A DNA stretch of 64,000 nt from Acinetobacter apis (GCF_900197575.1 NZ_FZLN01000001.1:806001-870000); one strand, 5' to 3'; shown: positions 17,117 to 26,660, numbered from the stretch's first letter. The notes: generated by a model from the letters alone, not told the origin. Made by a program: numbers and translations.

Positions 17117-19699
17117 TTAACTTGGTTTTAACTTATTAAACGTTAAATGCCCGTTAATGCCTTGAACAATAATGTGGTCATGCGGCTCAAAATCTGCAGA
17201 TAAAATCTTTTGTGCCAATGGGTTTTCTATTTGTTGCTGAATGGCACGTTTTAAAGGGCGTGCCCCATATACAGGGTCAAACCCTGAATCCACTAAAATA
17301 TCAAACGCACTGTCATCAATCGTTAAACCAATGTCACGCTCAGATAAACGATGGCGTAAACGATTTAACTGAATATCTGCAATACCTCGGATTTGTGATT
17401 TTTTCAAACCGTGGAATACAACAATTTCATCAATTCGGTTAATGAATTCTGGACGGAAATGCTGATTGACTTCAGACATCACCACTGTGCGTACTTCATC
17501 TTCCGACGCAGATTCGCCCAATTCACGAACCTCTTGTGAACCTAAGTTAGAGGTCATCACAATCACTGTATTTTTAAAATCAACCACACGGCCTTGCGAA
17601 TCAGTTAAACGACCATCATCTAAAACCTGCAATAAAATATTAAAGACATCGGGATGTGCTTTTTCAACCTCATCAAATAAAATGACACTATAAGGTTTAC
17701 GACGAACCGCTTCTGTCAATAAGCCACCTTCTTCATACCCTACATAGCCTGGAGGTGCACCCACCAAACGACTTACAGCATGTTTTTCCATGAACTCGCT
17801 CATATCAATACGAATCATGGCATCATCTGTGTCAAATAAAAACTGTGCCAATGCTTTGGTCAACTCAGTTTTACCAACCCCTGTTGAGCCCAAGAATAAA
17901 AACGAACCACTTGGACGATTAGGATCAGACAACCCTGCTCTTGAACGGCGCACCGCATTCGATACTGCAACAACCGCTTCTTCTTGCCCAACCACGCGCT
18001 GATGTAAAAAATTCTCCATATTTAAGAGTTTTTCACGCTCGCCTTGCAGCATTTTAGCGACAGGAATACCTGTTGCTGCACTCACCACTTCAGCAATTTC
18101 GTTTTCAGTCACTTTGGTACGAATCAGTTTTGGCTCTTCTGCATCTTCTGCCAATTCATCTTCTTGTGCCAAAGCTTTCTCAAGCTCAGGAATTAAACCA
18201 TATTGTAAGCGACTTGCTTCCGTCCAATCGCCTTCACGCTGTGCTTTTTCTAAAGCTATACGTGCTTGGTCAAGCTTAACCTGTGCTTGTTTAGTGCCTT
18301 CGACTAAGGTTTTTTCTTTACGCCATACTTCTTCTAAACTGTCATACTCTTTTTGCAAATCATTAATTTGCTGAGTGAGATAATCTACTTCCGCTTGGCT
18401 ACCACTGTCTTCATCTTTTTTTACAGCTTCTAATTGCATTTTTAACTGAATAATGCGGCGGTCTAAACGGTCTAATGATTCAGGTTTTGAATCAATTTCC
18501 ATTTTTATGCGCGATGCAGCCTCATCAATTAAATCAATCGCTTTATCAGGCAATTGACGGTCGGTAATATACCGCTGCGACATTTTAGCTGCAGCAATAA
18601 TTGCCGCATCTAAAATTTTTACACCATGATGCACTTCATAACGCTCTTTAAGACCACGTAAAATCGCAATTGTATCTTCAACACTTGGTTCATCAACCAA
18701 TACTTTTTGGAAGCGGCGCTCAAGTGCAGCATCTTTTTCGATGTATTGACGGTATTCATCTAAGGTTGTTGCACCAACGCAGCGCAATTCACCACGCGCC
18801 AATGCAGGCTTTAGCATATTCCCTGCATCCATTGCACCATCGGTTTTACCTGCACCAACCAAGGTATGAAGCTCATCTATAAATAAAATAACTTCGCCAT
18901 TTTGTTTGGCTAGATCATTTAATAAAGCTTTCAAACGCTCTTCAAATTCACCGCGATACTTTGCACCTGCCAATAACGAACCTAAATCCAAAGATAATAC
19001 CTGTTTGCCTTTTAAGCCTTCAGGAACTTCACCTTTAATAATACGCTGTGCTAAACCTTCAACAATCGCAGTTTTACCTACACCTGGCTCACCAATTAAT
19101 ACTGGATTATTTTTAGTACGGCGTGATAATACTTGAATCGTCCGACGAATTTCTTCATCACGACCAATCACAGGGTCAAGTTTACCGAGTAAGGCACGCT
19201 CTGTTAAATTCACTGTATATTTTGCCAACGAATCACGTTGCGCTTCATAATTATCGCTCATCACTTTTTCACTACCTCGAATATGATCAATCACTTGACG
19301 AAGTTTTGCTGTGGTTACACCACTTTGTGACAACAGCTTTTGTGTACTTCCCGTTTCTGTTAAAGCAAGCAAAACCCAATCTGTTGATAAAAATGCATCA
19401 CCTGATTTTTGAGCATGACGATCTGCCAAATTCAGCGCTTTGACTGCCTCTGCATTTAAAGTCACTTCACCTGTTGGATTAGACAACGTTGGCGCATCTT
19501 GTATGGCCTGTTCAAGTTTGCTTTTAAGTGCAGGTAAATCGGCACCTGCTTGCTGTAACAAACTTAAATTTGCAGCATCTTCAAGTAAAACACTTAAAAG
19601 ATGAATACCATCAATTGATGTATGGTCTTTGCCAACAGCAAGTGACTGTGCTGCTGACAATGCAGAGGTTAAACTGGTTGTAAATTTTTCAAATTGCAT
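17117..19699 (-). CDS. clpB: ATP-dependent protein disaggregase ClpB
   Basis: 860 residues, normal for ClpB. Order: N-terminal Clp repeat domain ([19 protein letters not shown]), first AAA+ module with GEPGVGKT and [20 protein letters not shown], the coiled-coil M domain at about 400-530 ([12 protein letters not shown] and following, [16 protein letters not shown]), second AAA+ module with GSTGVGKTE and [20 protein letters not shown], then the C-terminal domain. It lacks the IGL/F loop of ClpA/ClpX, as expected because ClpB does not pair with ClpP. It works with DnaK/DnaJ/GrpE to extract protein from aggregates. GAGG lies seven bases before the ATG. A sigma-32-like promoter lies just upstream. 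Confidence 0.97.
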   Translation of the reverse strand: MQFEKFTTSLTSALSAAQSLAVGKDHTSIDGIHLLSVLLEDAANLSLLQQAGADLPALKSKLEQAIQDAPTLSNPTGEVTLNAEAVKALNLADRHAQKSGDAFLSTDWVLLALTETGSTQKLLSQSGVTTAKLRQVIDHIRGSEKVMSDNYEAQRDSLAKYTVNLTERALLGKLDPVIGRDEEIRRTIQVLSRRTKNNPVLIGEPGVGKTAIVEGLAQRIIKGEVPEGLKGKQVLSLDLGSLLAGAKYRGEFEERLKALLNDLAKQNGEVILFIDELHTLVGAGKTDGAMDAGNMLKPALARGELRCVGATTLDEYRQYIEKDAALERRFQKVLVDEPSVEDTIAILRGLKERYEVHHGVKILDAAIIAAAKMSQRYITDRQLPDKAIDLIDEAASRIKMEIDSKPESLDRLDRRIIQLKMQLEAVKKDEDSGSQAEVDYLTQQINDLQKEYDSLEEVWRKEKTLVEGTKQAQVKLDQARIALEKAQREGDWTEASRLQYGLIPELEKALAQEDELAEDAEEPKLIRTKVTENEIAEVVSAATGIPVAKMLQGEREKLLNMENFLHQRVVGQEEAVVAVSNAVRRSRAGLSDPNRPSGSFLFLGSTGVGKTELTKALAQFLFDTDDAMIRIDMSEFMEKHAVSRLVGAPPGYVGYEEGGLLTEAVRRKPYSVILFDEVEKAHPDVFNILLQVLDDGRLTDSQGRVVDFKNTVIVMTSNLGSQEVRELGESASEDEVRTVVMSEVNQHFRPEFINRIDEIVVFHGLKKSQIRGIADIQLNRLRHRLSERDIGLTIDDSAFDILVDSGFDPVYGARPLKRAIQQQIENPLAQKILSADFEPHDHIIVQGINGHLTFNKLKPS

Positions 19700-19733
19700 A
19701 TCAATGCCTCAATATTTTTTTAATCTAGGTCTT

Positions 19734-19761
19734 ATATTGGGATAAAAAAAATATTTTCAAT
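19734..19761 (-). promoter_or_regulatory. Sigma-32-type promoter of clpB
   Basis: On the minus strand TATTGAAA is followed after 13 bases by CCCAATAT. The sigma-32 consensus is CTTGAAA, 11-16 bases, CCCCATNT, so the match is close (TTGAAA complete, one mismatch in the -10). The -10 ends 34 bases from the clpB start codon. Confidence 0.65.
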
Positions 19762-19920
19762 AATATTTGTTATATTTCAATGTATTAAAAATTATATAAA
19801 TAGATAGACTACTTATAGTATATGCGGATTTTTATATTATATTTCAAGAGCTGTCCTGCTTAATTAAAATCGAAACACAAAATTATTTATCTTTTATTAA
19901 AAAGTGATGCACTTTTTATG

Positions 19921-19967
19921 AATTATGAATATAATAATCATAATAAGTGATAATGATCATCTACTCT
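19921..19967 (+). promoter_or_regulatory. Candidate Fur box and repeated leader upstream of the receptor-fragment gene
   Basis: GATAATGATCAT at 19949-19960 matches the first half of the 19-bp Fur consensus; across 19 bases I count 12 matches. It is preceded by AATTATGAATATAAT at 19921-19935, which recurs exactly upstream of the TonB receptor gene at 20667-20681. Iron control is inferred from the motif. Confidence 0.5.
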
Positions 19968-19994
19968 ATATAGTGACAGCGCAGGAGGTGCTCA

Positions 19995-20486
19995 GTGGAT
20001 ATGTTATATACTCCGCTCTTTAAACTTTTTTTACTTGGTTTATTTAGTATGCAAATTAAACCGGTCTTTGCACAAGATAATGAGATCCGCGTGTTGCCAC
20101 AACAAGGGACACAGATGACTAACCCTTACCCAAACTTCAATGCACCACGTACATTGGGAAGTGGTAATCGAAAAACATCAAAGCAACATACTGATTCAAA
20201 TCCACTCGATATGAATCAGTATGTTGCTAAGCGTTGGGCTGTTGACTTATCCAATGAATCTTTTGATGCAAAAGGTTTTCCAAGTAGTACAAGTACATCA
20301 AGTGTGACGTATCGTAACCATAATGATCAATCACTAGTGTGGAAAACCATTACACCTTATGACAGCTTGCACCACAATCCAGAACGTGGTGCTTATGGGC
20401 AAAGGGTTTCTCCGTCTACGCTCTACCGTTTAAAGCATGGTGAAGACAACACCAAATATTTGCGTAATGCCAATAAACAGCCGTAA
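19995..20486 (+). CDS. Small exported protein derived from a TonB-dependent receptor (163 aa; possible remnant)
   Basis: The frame begins at GTG, six bases after AGGAGG. Residues 1-27 are a signal peptide (LFKLFLLGLFSM, ending VFA). The N-terminus lines up with that of the next gene (LYTPLFKL against LYSPYFKL). Residues from about 70 to 150 align with one slice of its barrel: KRWAVDLSNES with DHWAVRLSTEY, SVTYRNHNDQSLVW with SVTYRNDDHTLTW, and YDSLHHNPERGAY with YDKLHRVPDRGPY. The plug domain and the rest of the barrel are missing, so it cannot be a working receptor. The frame is open with good start signals, so it may be an expressed short protein rather than a dead fragment. Divergence from the neighbour is large, implying an old duplication or origin from another receptor. 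Confidence 0.55.
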   Translation: MDMLYTPLFKLFLLGLFSMQIKPVFAQDNEIRVLPQQGTQMTNPYPNFNAPRTLGSGNRKTSKQHTDSNPLDMNQYVAKRWAVDLSNESFDAKGFPSSTSTSSVTYRNHNDQSLVWKTITPYDSLHHNPERGAYGQRVSPSTLYRLKHGEDNTKYLRNANKQP

Positions 20487-20520
20487 GTTAATGCTATTTA
20501 TAATATACGTTTTAAATCTA

Positions 20521-20574
20521 TGCGCCTGTGCTACATCAGCATGATGTTTTCAGTTGAGGCGCTTTTAAACCAAA
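20521..20574 (+). terminator. Possible terminator or hairpin after the receptor-fragment gene
   Basis: Outer arms GCGCCT and AGGCGC, inner arms ACATCA and TGATGT, then TTTT. Weak but in the right place, about 40 bases after the stop. Confidence 0.35.
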
Positions 20575-20666
20575 TAATAGCGTTGTTAGCATCTTATATG
20601 GCCTATTTCAGAACCACCTACCATCAAATACTTCAATTTTATTAAATTAATGATAGATAATGTATC

Positions 20667-20736
20667 AATTATGAATATAATGCAGCCTCAAAAAGGTAAA
20701 TGATTATCTTTTAGATTATTTCTATCACTTGAGGTG
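20667..20736 (+). promoter_or_regulatory. Candidate Fur box and RBS of the TonB receptor gene
   Basis: The exact 15-base repeat AATTATGAATATAAT (20667-20681) is followed by a Fur-like site at 20696-20714 (12 of 19 bases by my count) and then GAGG at 20731-20734, six bases before the TTG start. The same order precedes the neighbouring small gene. Confidence 0.5.
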
Positions 20737-20740
20737 TGAC

Positions 20741-22948
20741 TTGCCTACGCTCTATTCTCCTTATTTTAAACTCAGTGTACTTACCTTATTTCTACTCCAA
20801 GCAAACTCAGCATTTGCTGTAGAATTTGACCCAACTGCAACAGCCACATTACCAAGCATCAAAATTGAAGCCATGAGTGAGCTTGATCCGATCAAAAGTT
20901 ATATTGACTATAATGAAGCCAATGTGACACGTAATGGACTCAAGAAAAAAGATATTCCTCAAACCATCGACACCATTGATGTACAAAAGTATAAAATCTA
21001 TGGTGCAAATGATTTGAGTGTCATGCTACAAGGAACACCTGGTGTTTCGACCAACTATGATATGCGTGGCGATGGTATTTTGGTTCGTGGCTTTAATGCA
21101 GACACAGGCGATATTTACCGAGATGGAATTCGTGAAGGTGGACAGGTTCGTCGCAGTACCTCAAATGTAGAACGGGTTGAGATTTTGAAAGGCCCAGCTT
21201 CAGTCTTATATGGGCGTAGTGCGGGTGGTGGTGTAATCAATATGGTCAGCAAATACGCCAATTTTCAATCTAAAAGTACACTCGGCGCTTATGCAGGTTC
21301 ATGGGATCAATATGGCACCGTCATTGATCTTAATCAGGTGTTGTCCGATCATTGGGCTGTTCGTTTATCCACTGAATATAGTGATGCCCACAGTTTCCGA
21401 TCAGGTATTTCGAATGATCAAATCATGGCATCTCCAAGTGTAACTTATCGAAATGATGACCATACACTGACATGGACGACACAATATACCTATGACAAAT
21501 TGCACCGTGTACCCGATCGCGGTCCCTATGCATATACTTTACCTGCCAATACATCATTCAAACTCGGTTATGCACAAGATGGCGACAGCGTTGATGATAC
21601 GCTACAAGTCATCCGTACCGATGTTAAATACGAATTTGCACCAAATTGGAAGTTTCATTGGGCATTAAGCTATCGCCAAGCTGAACAAAATTTTGATCAT
21701 TTTTATTTAGGCGCATATTGCGCAAACAACACAACACTCAGTAATGGTGAAACAGCCGCAACTGCCGCAAACCTTCGACGCTGTCAGGGCCACATCGGAC
21801 AAATTTCTCAAACCTATTATTGGCAGCAGACCACCAACAATACTGCCACCAACAGCTTTGATATTACAGGTACATTTGATACAGGGGCAATCCAACATCA
21901 GGTCATGCTTGGATCAGATTGGACCTATGAAGAACGTGAACCACGTCTTGCCAATACCAATCAAAATGGCTCTCTTATCTATGGTTATGTCAACCCACTC
22001 ACAGGTGAACGCACAAGTTCACGTGGTACAGGGCCATTAAGAATTAATCAGCACAACTATAATGAATCGACAGGTTTAGGTATATTTCTACAAGATTTGA
22101 TTCATGTGAATGATCGATTTAAAGTCATGCTCAGCGGAAGATATGATTACTACCAAACTTCAACCACCAATAAGCTATTAAGTGATACTCATGCAAATTA
22201 TAAACGTACCATTGATGGAGAGAGTTTCAGTCCAAGCATCGGACTTATATATCAACCCAATGATCAGCACAGCATCTATGCATCTTATGGAAAGAGCTTT
22301 GCACCCTTTGGCGGCTCTAGTGGCATTAATGCCATTTCAGCCAACCAAAATTTAGCGACCTTTAATGCTGAACCTCAATACAATACGCAATACGAAATTG
22401 GCATCAAAAGTGATTGGCTCAATCAACGTCTAAACACCCAGCTGTCTGCATACATATTAACCAAAAACAATATACGTTACCGTCCAGATGCTGTGCAATT
22501 TCCAGATCTATGGAATGTGGCAGGCAAACACAAATCTCGAGGCATTGAGTTCAGTATGATTGGCCGCTTAATTGATAATGTATTTATTCGTGGTGGGTAT
22601 GGCTATACCGATGCCAAAGTTAAAAGTGACCAAGAAAATCCTGCAAACATGAATAATCGTTTAGCACTTGTTTCAAAACATACAGGAAACCTCTTTTTAC
22701 GCTATTTACCCACAGAACAGTTATATTTAGAAAGTGGCATCACTTATGTTGGGTCATTTTATAATAATATCCGTAATGAATATAAAGTGGCAGGTTTTAA
22801 CCGAATCGATGCTGCACTTGGCTATAGTCATCAACCATGGAACCTCACTGTAGCGATGAATAATGTCACCAATAAAAAATATTGGCGCTCAGCAGATTTA
22901 CCGGGTAATCCTCGGAGTGTATTGGTCCGGGTTAACTACCAGTTTTAA
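20741..22948 (+). CDS. TonB-dependent siderophore receptor
   Basis: About 735 residues: signal peptide ending NSAFA, a plug domain (DIPQTIDTIDVQ, LQGTPGVSTNYDMRGDGILVR, VERVEILKGPASVLYGRSAG) and a 22-strand-type barrel ending in VLVRVNYQF with terminal Phe. The blocks fit the TonB siderophore receptor family (Fiu/FhuA-like); I cannot assign the siderophore. One extracellular loop carries a cysteine pair (AYCANN and RRCQG). A TTG at 20741 is the preferred start because GAGG lies six bases upstream and it lines up with the GTG of the paralogous small gene; a TTG at 20729 would add four residues. Probably Fur-regulated. It moves ferric siderophore across the outer membrane with TonB-ExbBD energy. 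Confidence 0.9.
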   Translation: MPTLYSPYFKLSVLTLFLLQANSAFAVEFDPTATATLPSIKIEAMSELDPIKSYIDYNEANVTRNGLKKKDIPQTIDTIDVQKYKIYGANDLSVMLQGTPGVSTNYDMRGDGILVRGFNADTGDIYRDGIREGGQVRRSTSNVERVEILKGPASVLYGRSAGGGVINMVSKYANFQSKSTLGAYAGSWDQYGTVIDLNQVLSDHWAVRLSTEYSDAHSFRSGISNDQIMASPSVTYRNDDHTLTWTTQYTYDKLHRVPDRGPYAYTLPANTSFKLGYAQDGDSVDDTLQVIRTDVKYEFAPNWKFHWALSYRQAEQNFDHFYLGAYCANNTTLSNGETAATAANLRRCQGHIGQISQTYYWQQTTNNTATNSFDITGTFDTGAIQHQVMLGSDWTYEEREPRLANTNQNGSLIYGYVNPLTGERTSSRGTGPLRINQHNYNESTGLGIFLQDLIHVNDRFKVMLSGRYDYYQTSTTNKLLSDTHANYKRTIDGESFSPSIGLIYQPNDQHSIYASYGKSFAPFGGSSGINAISANQNLATFNAEPQYNTQYEIGIKSDWLNQRLNTQLSAYILTKNNIRYRPDAVQFPDLWNVAGKHKSRGIEFSMIGRLIDNVFIRGGYGYTDAKVKSDQENPANMNNRLALVSKHTGNLFLRYLPTEQLYLESGITYVGSFYNNIRNEYKVAGFNRIDAALGYSHQPWNLTVAMNNVTNKKYWRSADLPGNPRSVLVRVNYQF

Positions 22949-22950
22949 GC

Positions 22951-22985
22951 AAAAAACTAGCCACGTTAGTGGCTAGTTTTTTTTA
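22951..22985 (+). terminator. Intrinsic terminator of the TonB receptor gene
   Basis: Arms AACTAGCCAC and GTGGCTAGTT with loop GTTA, followed by a run of T. Begins two bases after the stop codon. Confidence 0.88.
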
Positions 22986-23040
22986 TTCTTGTTCAAAAAC
23001 AGATAATCTGTGAGTTTAAAAAATAAATATAAATGCTGCT

Positions 23041-23466
23041 TTATTCAGCAACTTCAATAATTTTAAAATCATGTGTAATTTCAACGCCGCCATCCGTTAA
23101 CATCTTGCTTGCCGAGCAATATTTTTCTGCAGAAAGCTCAACTGCTTTGGCGACTTGTTTTTCTTTAATATTTTTACCAGTCACAATAAAAGATAAGTGT
23201 ATTTTTGTAAACACTGCAGGAACACTATCAGCACGTTCTGCTGACAATTTACATTGAACATCTGTAATATCTTGTCGTGATTTCTTTAAAATTGTCACAA
23301 TATCAAATGATGCACAACCACCTAAACCCATTAAAATCAGTTCCATAGGTCGTGCACCACGATTTTCACCACCATATGAAGGTGCACCATCCATAATGAT
23401 ACGATGACCACTTTCTGATGTGCCTTCAAATGCTACTTTATCAAGCCATTGAACTGTTGAGTGCAT
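23041..23466 (-). CDS. OsmC/YhfA-family protein
   Basis: 141 residues of the OsmC-like fold. The two conserved cysteines are present in GLGGCASFD and EKYCSASKML, the redox pair used by OsmC/Ohr proteins against organic peroxides. It resembles the YhfA branch (MHSTVQWLDKVAFEG, RPMELILMGLGGC) rather than Ohr. It is divergent from the Crp/Vfr gene, the same neighbourhood as yhfA-crp in E. coli, which supports the assignment. The physiological substrate of this branch is not established. Confidence 0.88.
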   Translation of the reverse strand: MHSTVQWLDKVAFEGTSESGHRIIMDGAPSYGGENRGARPMELILMGLGGCASFDIVTILKKSRQDITDVQCKLSAERADSVPAVFTKIHLSFIVTGKNIKEKQVAKAVELSAEKYCSASKMLTDGGVEITHDFKIIEVAE

Positions 23467-23608
23467 TGCAACTCCCTTTAAAAAACTATAAATTACTACA
23501 CATACATTATCCTATTACACTTTTGATCTACAAGGACCTCATCAACTCAAATTATTAGAAGATAATGAGCAATTGTCTTTACTTTTTTACTTTTTGGAAC
23601 TAGGAATC

Positions 23609-24307
23609 ATGGCACCCAATTTTTTTCCTTTTGTAAATGATGCATTCTCTCCTAATCAACTCCCTGAATCGGTGAAAGCATTACTGCGACGAGCAAATAT
23701 CAATCGCTACCCAAAAAGATCGGCTATTATTGAAGCAGGAAAAGAATCTAATTCTTTATATCTTATTTTAAAGGGGTCGGTCTCTGTCATTCTTCGTGAA
23801 GATGATGACCGCGAAATCGTTGTAGCCTACTTAAACCCAGGCGAGTTTTTTGGAGAAATGGGTTTATTTGAAAATGAGCCGCAACGTACTGCTGAAGTGA
23901 GAACACGTGAAATCTGTGAAATTGCAGAAATTTCGTATGAAAACTTCACTGAATTGACCATTCGCTATCCTGATCTCAATTATGCGATTTTCTCTCAGCT
24001 TGTTAAGCGTCTAAAAAATACAACACGCAAGATGACAGACTTAGCATTTATTGATGTCACAGGTCGTATTGCACGCTGTTTAATCGACTTAGCCAACCAA
24101 CCTGCTGCAATGTTATTGCCAAATGGTCGCCAAATCCGTATTACGCGTCAAGAAATTGGTCGTATCGTGGGTTGTTCGCGTGAAATGGTCGGTCGTGTTT
24201 TAAAATCGCTTGAAGAACAAGGCATGATTGAAACCGAAGGTAAAGCCATCTTAATTTATGACAGTGCGCTTGAAAACTCATCCGATGAAGATGCAGCAAG
24301 CCAATAA
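23609..24307 (+). CDS. vfr: Crp/Vfr-family cAMP-responsive transcriptional regulator
   Basis: 232 residues: a cyclic nucleotide domain with ILKGSVSVILRED, GEFFGEMGLFENEPQRTAEVR (the phosphate-binding cassette) and AEISYENF, a dimer helix with DVTGRIARCLIDLA, then a helix-turn-helix reading ITRQEIGRIVGCSREMVGRV that is nearly identical to E. coli CRP. I start at ATG 23609; the frame extends to TTG 23573, but those residues have no family match. A 24-residue N-terminal part longer than CRP is seen. Acts as a global regulator; in Pseudomonas the homologue Vfr controls virulence and twitching. Ends at a textbook UUCG terminator. Confidence 0.93.
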   Translation: MAPNFFPFVNDAFSPNQLPESVKALLRRANINRYPKRSAIIEAGKESNSLYLILKGSVSVILREDDDREIVVAYLNPGEFFGEMGLFENEPQRTAEVRTREICEIAEISYENFTELTIRYPDLNYAIFSQLVKRLKNTTRKMTDLAFIDVTGRIARCLIDLANQPAAMLLPNGRQIRITRQEIGRIVGCSREMVGRVLKSLEEQGMIETEGKAILIYDSALENSSDEDAASQ

Positions 24308-24314
24308 TTCAGTT

Positions 24315-24346
24315 AAAAAGCAAATCTTCGGATTTGCTTTTTTTTA
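24315..24346 (+). terminator. Intrinsic terminator after vfr
   Basis: Arms AAAAAGCAAATC and GATTTGCTTTTT with a UUCG tetraloop, followed by more T. Confidence 0.92.
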
Positions 24347-24390
24347 CTAAAAAAAATCAACTTCAATAAATACATCAGGGGCATATTCAT

Positions 24391-25440
24391 ATGAAATTTC
24401 ATCCTTTAGCCGATACCGGGATTGAACTGCCAGAAATCTGTTTAGGCACGATGACATTTGGCGAACAAAATACCCAAGCCGAAGCCTTTGAACAATTAAA
24501 TTATGCGCTTGATCAAGGTATTTATTTTTGGGATACCGCAGAAATGTATCCTGTGCCACCTAAAGTTGAAACACAAGGGCGAACTGAAGCAATCATTGGC
24601 GAATGGATTAAAGCCAATCCAACGCAACGTAACGCATTATTTCTAGCCTCAAAAATTGCAGGACCTGCCTATGGTGGTAGTCATATTCGTGAAGGAAAGA
24701 CACGCTATGTGGCCCCTCACCTACGCCAAGCACTTGACCAATCGTTACAGCGCTTAAATACAGATTATATTGACTTATATCAGCTACATTGGCCTGAGCG
24801 TCAAACTAATTTTTTTGGTAAATTAGGCTATGCCCATGCCAAAGAGCAAGAAACTGATTTAACACGCTTTGAAGAGACGCTTGAAGCATTAGGACAAGAA
24901 ATTCAACAAGGTAGAATTAAACATATTGGCTTGTCTAATGAAACCCCATGGGGAATCATGAAATTCTTGGCGATTGCAGAACGTTTAAACTTACAAAAAT
25001 TTGTCAGTGTGCAAAATCCATATAATTTACTGAATCGTACCTATGAAGTTGGCTCTGCAGAAGTATCTATCCGTGAAAATATTGGCTTATTGGCCTATTC
25101 ACCATTGGCATTTGGCATGCTCACGGGCAAATACTTAAATGGCGCACAACCTGAAGATGGTCGAATCACTAAATTTTCACGCTTTACTCGCTATACCAAT
25201 CCTGAAGCAATTCGCGCAACAGCCGCCTATGCCGAGGTTGCAAAAAAACATGGTCTAACTTTAACTGAATTGTCTTTGGCTTTTATTAAGCAACAACCTT
25301 TTGTGACCAGTACCATTATTGGTGCCACCACACTTGATCAGTTAAAAGAAAATATTAATGCATTTCGTATCGAACTGTCGGATGATGTATTAGAAGATAT
25401 TGAAAAAGTACATCAAACACAGCCCAACCCTGCACCCTAA
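24391..25440 (+). CDS. tas: Aldo/keto reductase Tas
   Basis: 349 residues of a TIM-barrel NADPH-dependent oxidoreductase. Very close in pattern to E. coli Tas throughout: GTMTFGEQN, DTAEMYPVPPKVETQG, TDYIDLYQLHWPER, NPYNLLNRTYEVG, FGMLTGKYLNGA and a PNPAP end. Catalytic residues of the superfamily are visible: Asp and Tyr in WDTAEMYP, Lys in LASKIAG and His in YQLHWP. Length is normal (E. coli 346). The natural substrate is not established; E. coli tas suppresses a tyrosine auxotrophy in starved cells. The promoter should lie in the 80 bases after the vfr terminator. Confidence 0.93.
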   Translation: MKFHPLADTGIELPEICLGTMTFGEQNTQAEAFEQLNYALDQGIYFWDTAEMYPVPPKVETQGRTEAIIGEWIKANPTQRNALFLASKIAGPAYGGSHIREGKTRYVAPHLRQALDQSLQRLNTDYIDLYQLHWPERQTNFFGKLGYAHAKEQETDLTRFEETLEALGQEIQQGRIKHIGLSNETPWGIMKFLAIAERLNLQKFVSVQNPYNLLNRTYEVGSAEVSIRENIGLLAYSPLAFGMLTGKYLNGAQPEDGRITKFSRFTRYTNPEAIRATAAYAEVAKKHGLTLTELSLAFIKQQPFVTSTIIGATTLDQLKENINAFRIELSDDVLEDIEKVHQTQPNPAP

Positions 25441-25446
25441 GTTGCC

Positions 25447-25475
25447 ATGGACTGCATTTGATCCATGCAGTCCAT
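25447..25475. terminator. Hairpin between convergent tas and the M48 gene
   Basis: A perfect 11-bp stem, ATGGACTGCAT and ATGCAGTCCAT, loop of 7 bases. There is no T-tract, so it may be a weak terminator or an RNA end-stabilising hairpin. Confidence 0.45.
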
Positions 25476-25483
25476 TCATCTAC

Positions 25484-26266
25484 TTAGCGTCGTCTTGAAT
25501 TATAAACAGCCAATGCTGCAGGCAAATCCTTCCGCATGGCTTCAATACGTTGATTGTTTGATGGGTGAGTAGACAAAAAGCTCACGCCTGTAGACGCAGA
25601 GAGTTTATCCATCTTTTGCCATAACGTAATTGCCGCTTGTGGATTATAACCTGCTTGCGCCATCAGCATAAGACCACCATGGTCTGCACGAGTTTCTAAA
25701 CTACGTGAGAATGGTAACCCTACACCCACTTGGCTGCCCAAATCAATTGCGGCATTTCCAAAACTGCCAATCCCTTGCCCTGCATAACTTTTACCAATGC
25801 TAATGGCTAAGTTTGTCAATGTATCTGCGCCCAATTTGCTTTTAGAGTGTTCTTCTAAAGCATGGGTCATTTCATGCCCCATAATGGCTGCAATTTCATC
25901 ATCTGTCAGGTTTAAACGGTTCACGATCCCTGTATAAAAGACCACTTTACCACCAGGTGCCACATAAGCATTGACTGTATCGGCTTTAAGTACCGCCAAT
26001 TGCCATTGAAATGGCTGCCCTGTTTTATTCATCTGATTGGCATAAGGCTGCATACGTACCATCACGGCATAAATACGGCGATAGGTATTGGATGTGGTGT
26101 CTAAAATGCCTTTTTGCTGCGCTTCTTGCTGCATCTTGCTAAAGCTTTGTGCTGAAGTTGCATTCAGTGTTGCTGAATCTGCACCTGAAAAATTTGCAAC
26201 TGATACACAGCCAGATAAACTGATACCCAAAGCAAGTAAAAAACCGAGCTGAGATTTATTATTCAT
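25484..26266 (-). CDS. M48-family metalloprotease lipoprotein (LoiP/BepA-like)
   Basis: 260 residues. Signal peptide with lipobox LSGC (Cys20) predicts a lipoprotein, probably on the periplasmic face of the outer membrane. The zinc motif HEMTHALEEH contains HExxH, and the third ligand Glu is in SLETRADHGG. AYVAPGGKVVFYTGI precedes the zinc site, as in LoiP/YcaL proteins. There is no TPR tail, so it is smaller than BepA. Likely role: envelope quality control. A promoter with an operator-like palindrome lies directly upstream. It converges with tas. Confidence 0.92.
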   Translation of the reverse strand: MNNKSQLGFLLALGISLSGCVSVANFSGADSATLNATSAQSFSKMQQEAQQKGILDTTSNTYRRIYAVMVRMQPYANQMNKTGQPFQWQLAVLKADTVNAYVAPGGKVVFYTGIVNRLNLTDDEIAAIMGHEMTHALEEHSKSKLGADTLTNLAISIGKSYAGQGIGSFGNAAIDLGSQVGVGLPFSRSLETRADHGGLMLMAQAGYNPQAAITLWQKMDKLSASTGVSFLSTHPSNNQRIEAMRKDLPAALAVYNSRRR

Positions 26267-26338
26267 TTCATTGTTAACTCAAAAAATCTATTCATACATC
26301 ATACCTTGGCAATACATCCAATGATCTGATTCGATGCA

Positions 26339-26391
26339 GCGCATAGAACACGGTCTATGCGCATTGTATATATTATTTAATCATCATCCAA
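26339..26391 (-). promoter_or_regulatory. Promoter with abutting operator-like palindrome for the M48 gene
   Basis: On the minus strand TTGGAT is followed after 17 bases by TACAAT, a good sigma-70 promoter (26363-26391). Immediately next to the -10, at 26339-26362, is a perfect 9-bp inverted repeat (GCGCATAGA and TCTATGCGC, 6-base spacer) that would cover the start site. It looks like a repressor operator. Confidence 0.55.
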
Positions 26392-26631
26392 AGCACGTTA
26401 AAAGCAATGATTTGTTGCGATTTTAAATGAGTTTTGCAATGTATTTTCATATCAAAAGAAATGCTAATCACTGTAAATTACGCTGATCATGATGTGACAA
26501 AGTGGCTATAGCAAGAATTAAAGTAAGAATAAATATCATTTAAACCTTTGATTTAGCTTAAAAAGATTATATTAATTTCTTTTTTTATATTTTCACCAAT
26601 TTCAAACAAAATTCTATTGTATAAATTTTTT
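26392..26631. other. Non-coding AT-rich stretch upstream of the Mg2+ locus
   Basis: About 240 bases without a credible ORF or RNA gene. AT content rises toward the promoter at 26632. I see no repeat or recognisable regulatory motif in it. Confidence 0.5.
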
Positions 26632-26660
26632 TTGACAGTATACTTGAGCCAACTTTTAAA
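26632..26660 (+). promoter_or_regulatory. Predicted promoter of the mgtA/mgtC locus
   Basis: TTGACA, 17 bases, TTTAAA: a perfect -35 with a moderate -10. Transcription would start about 270 bases before the first ORF at 26940. Confidence 0.55.

Larger units (their letters stand above)
19700..19994. other. AT-rich divergent intergenic region between clpB and the receptor-fragment gene
   Basis: 295 bases of very AT-rich sequence. It holds the clpB heat-shock-like promoter on the left and a candidate Fur box and ribosome binding site (AGGAGG at 19983-19988) on the right. The middle shows no coding capacity and no RNA gene that I can recognise. Confidence 0.6.
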
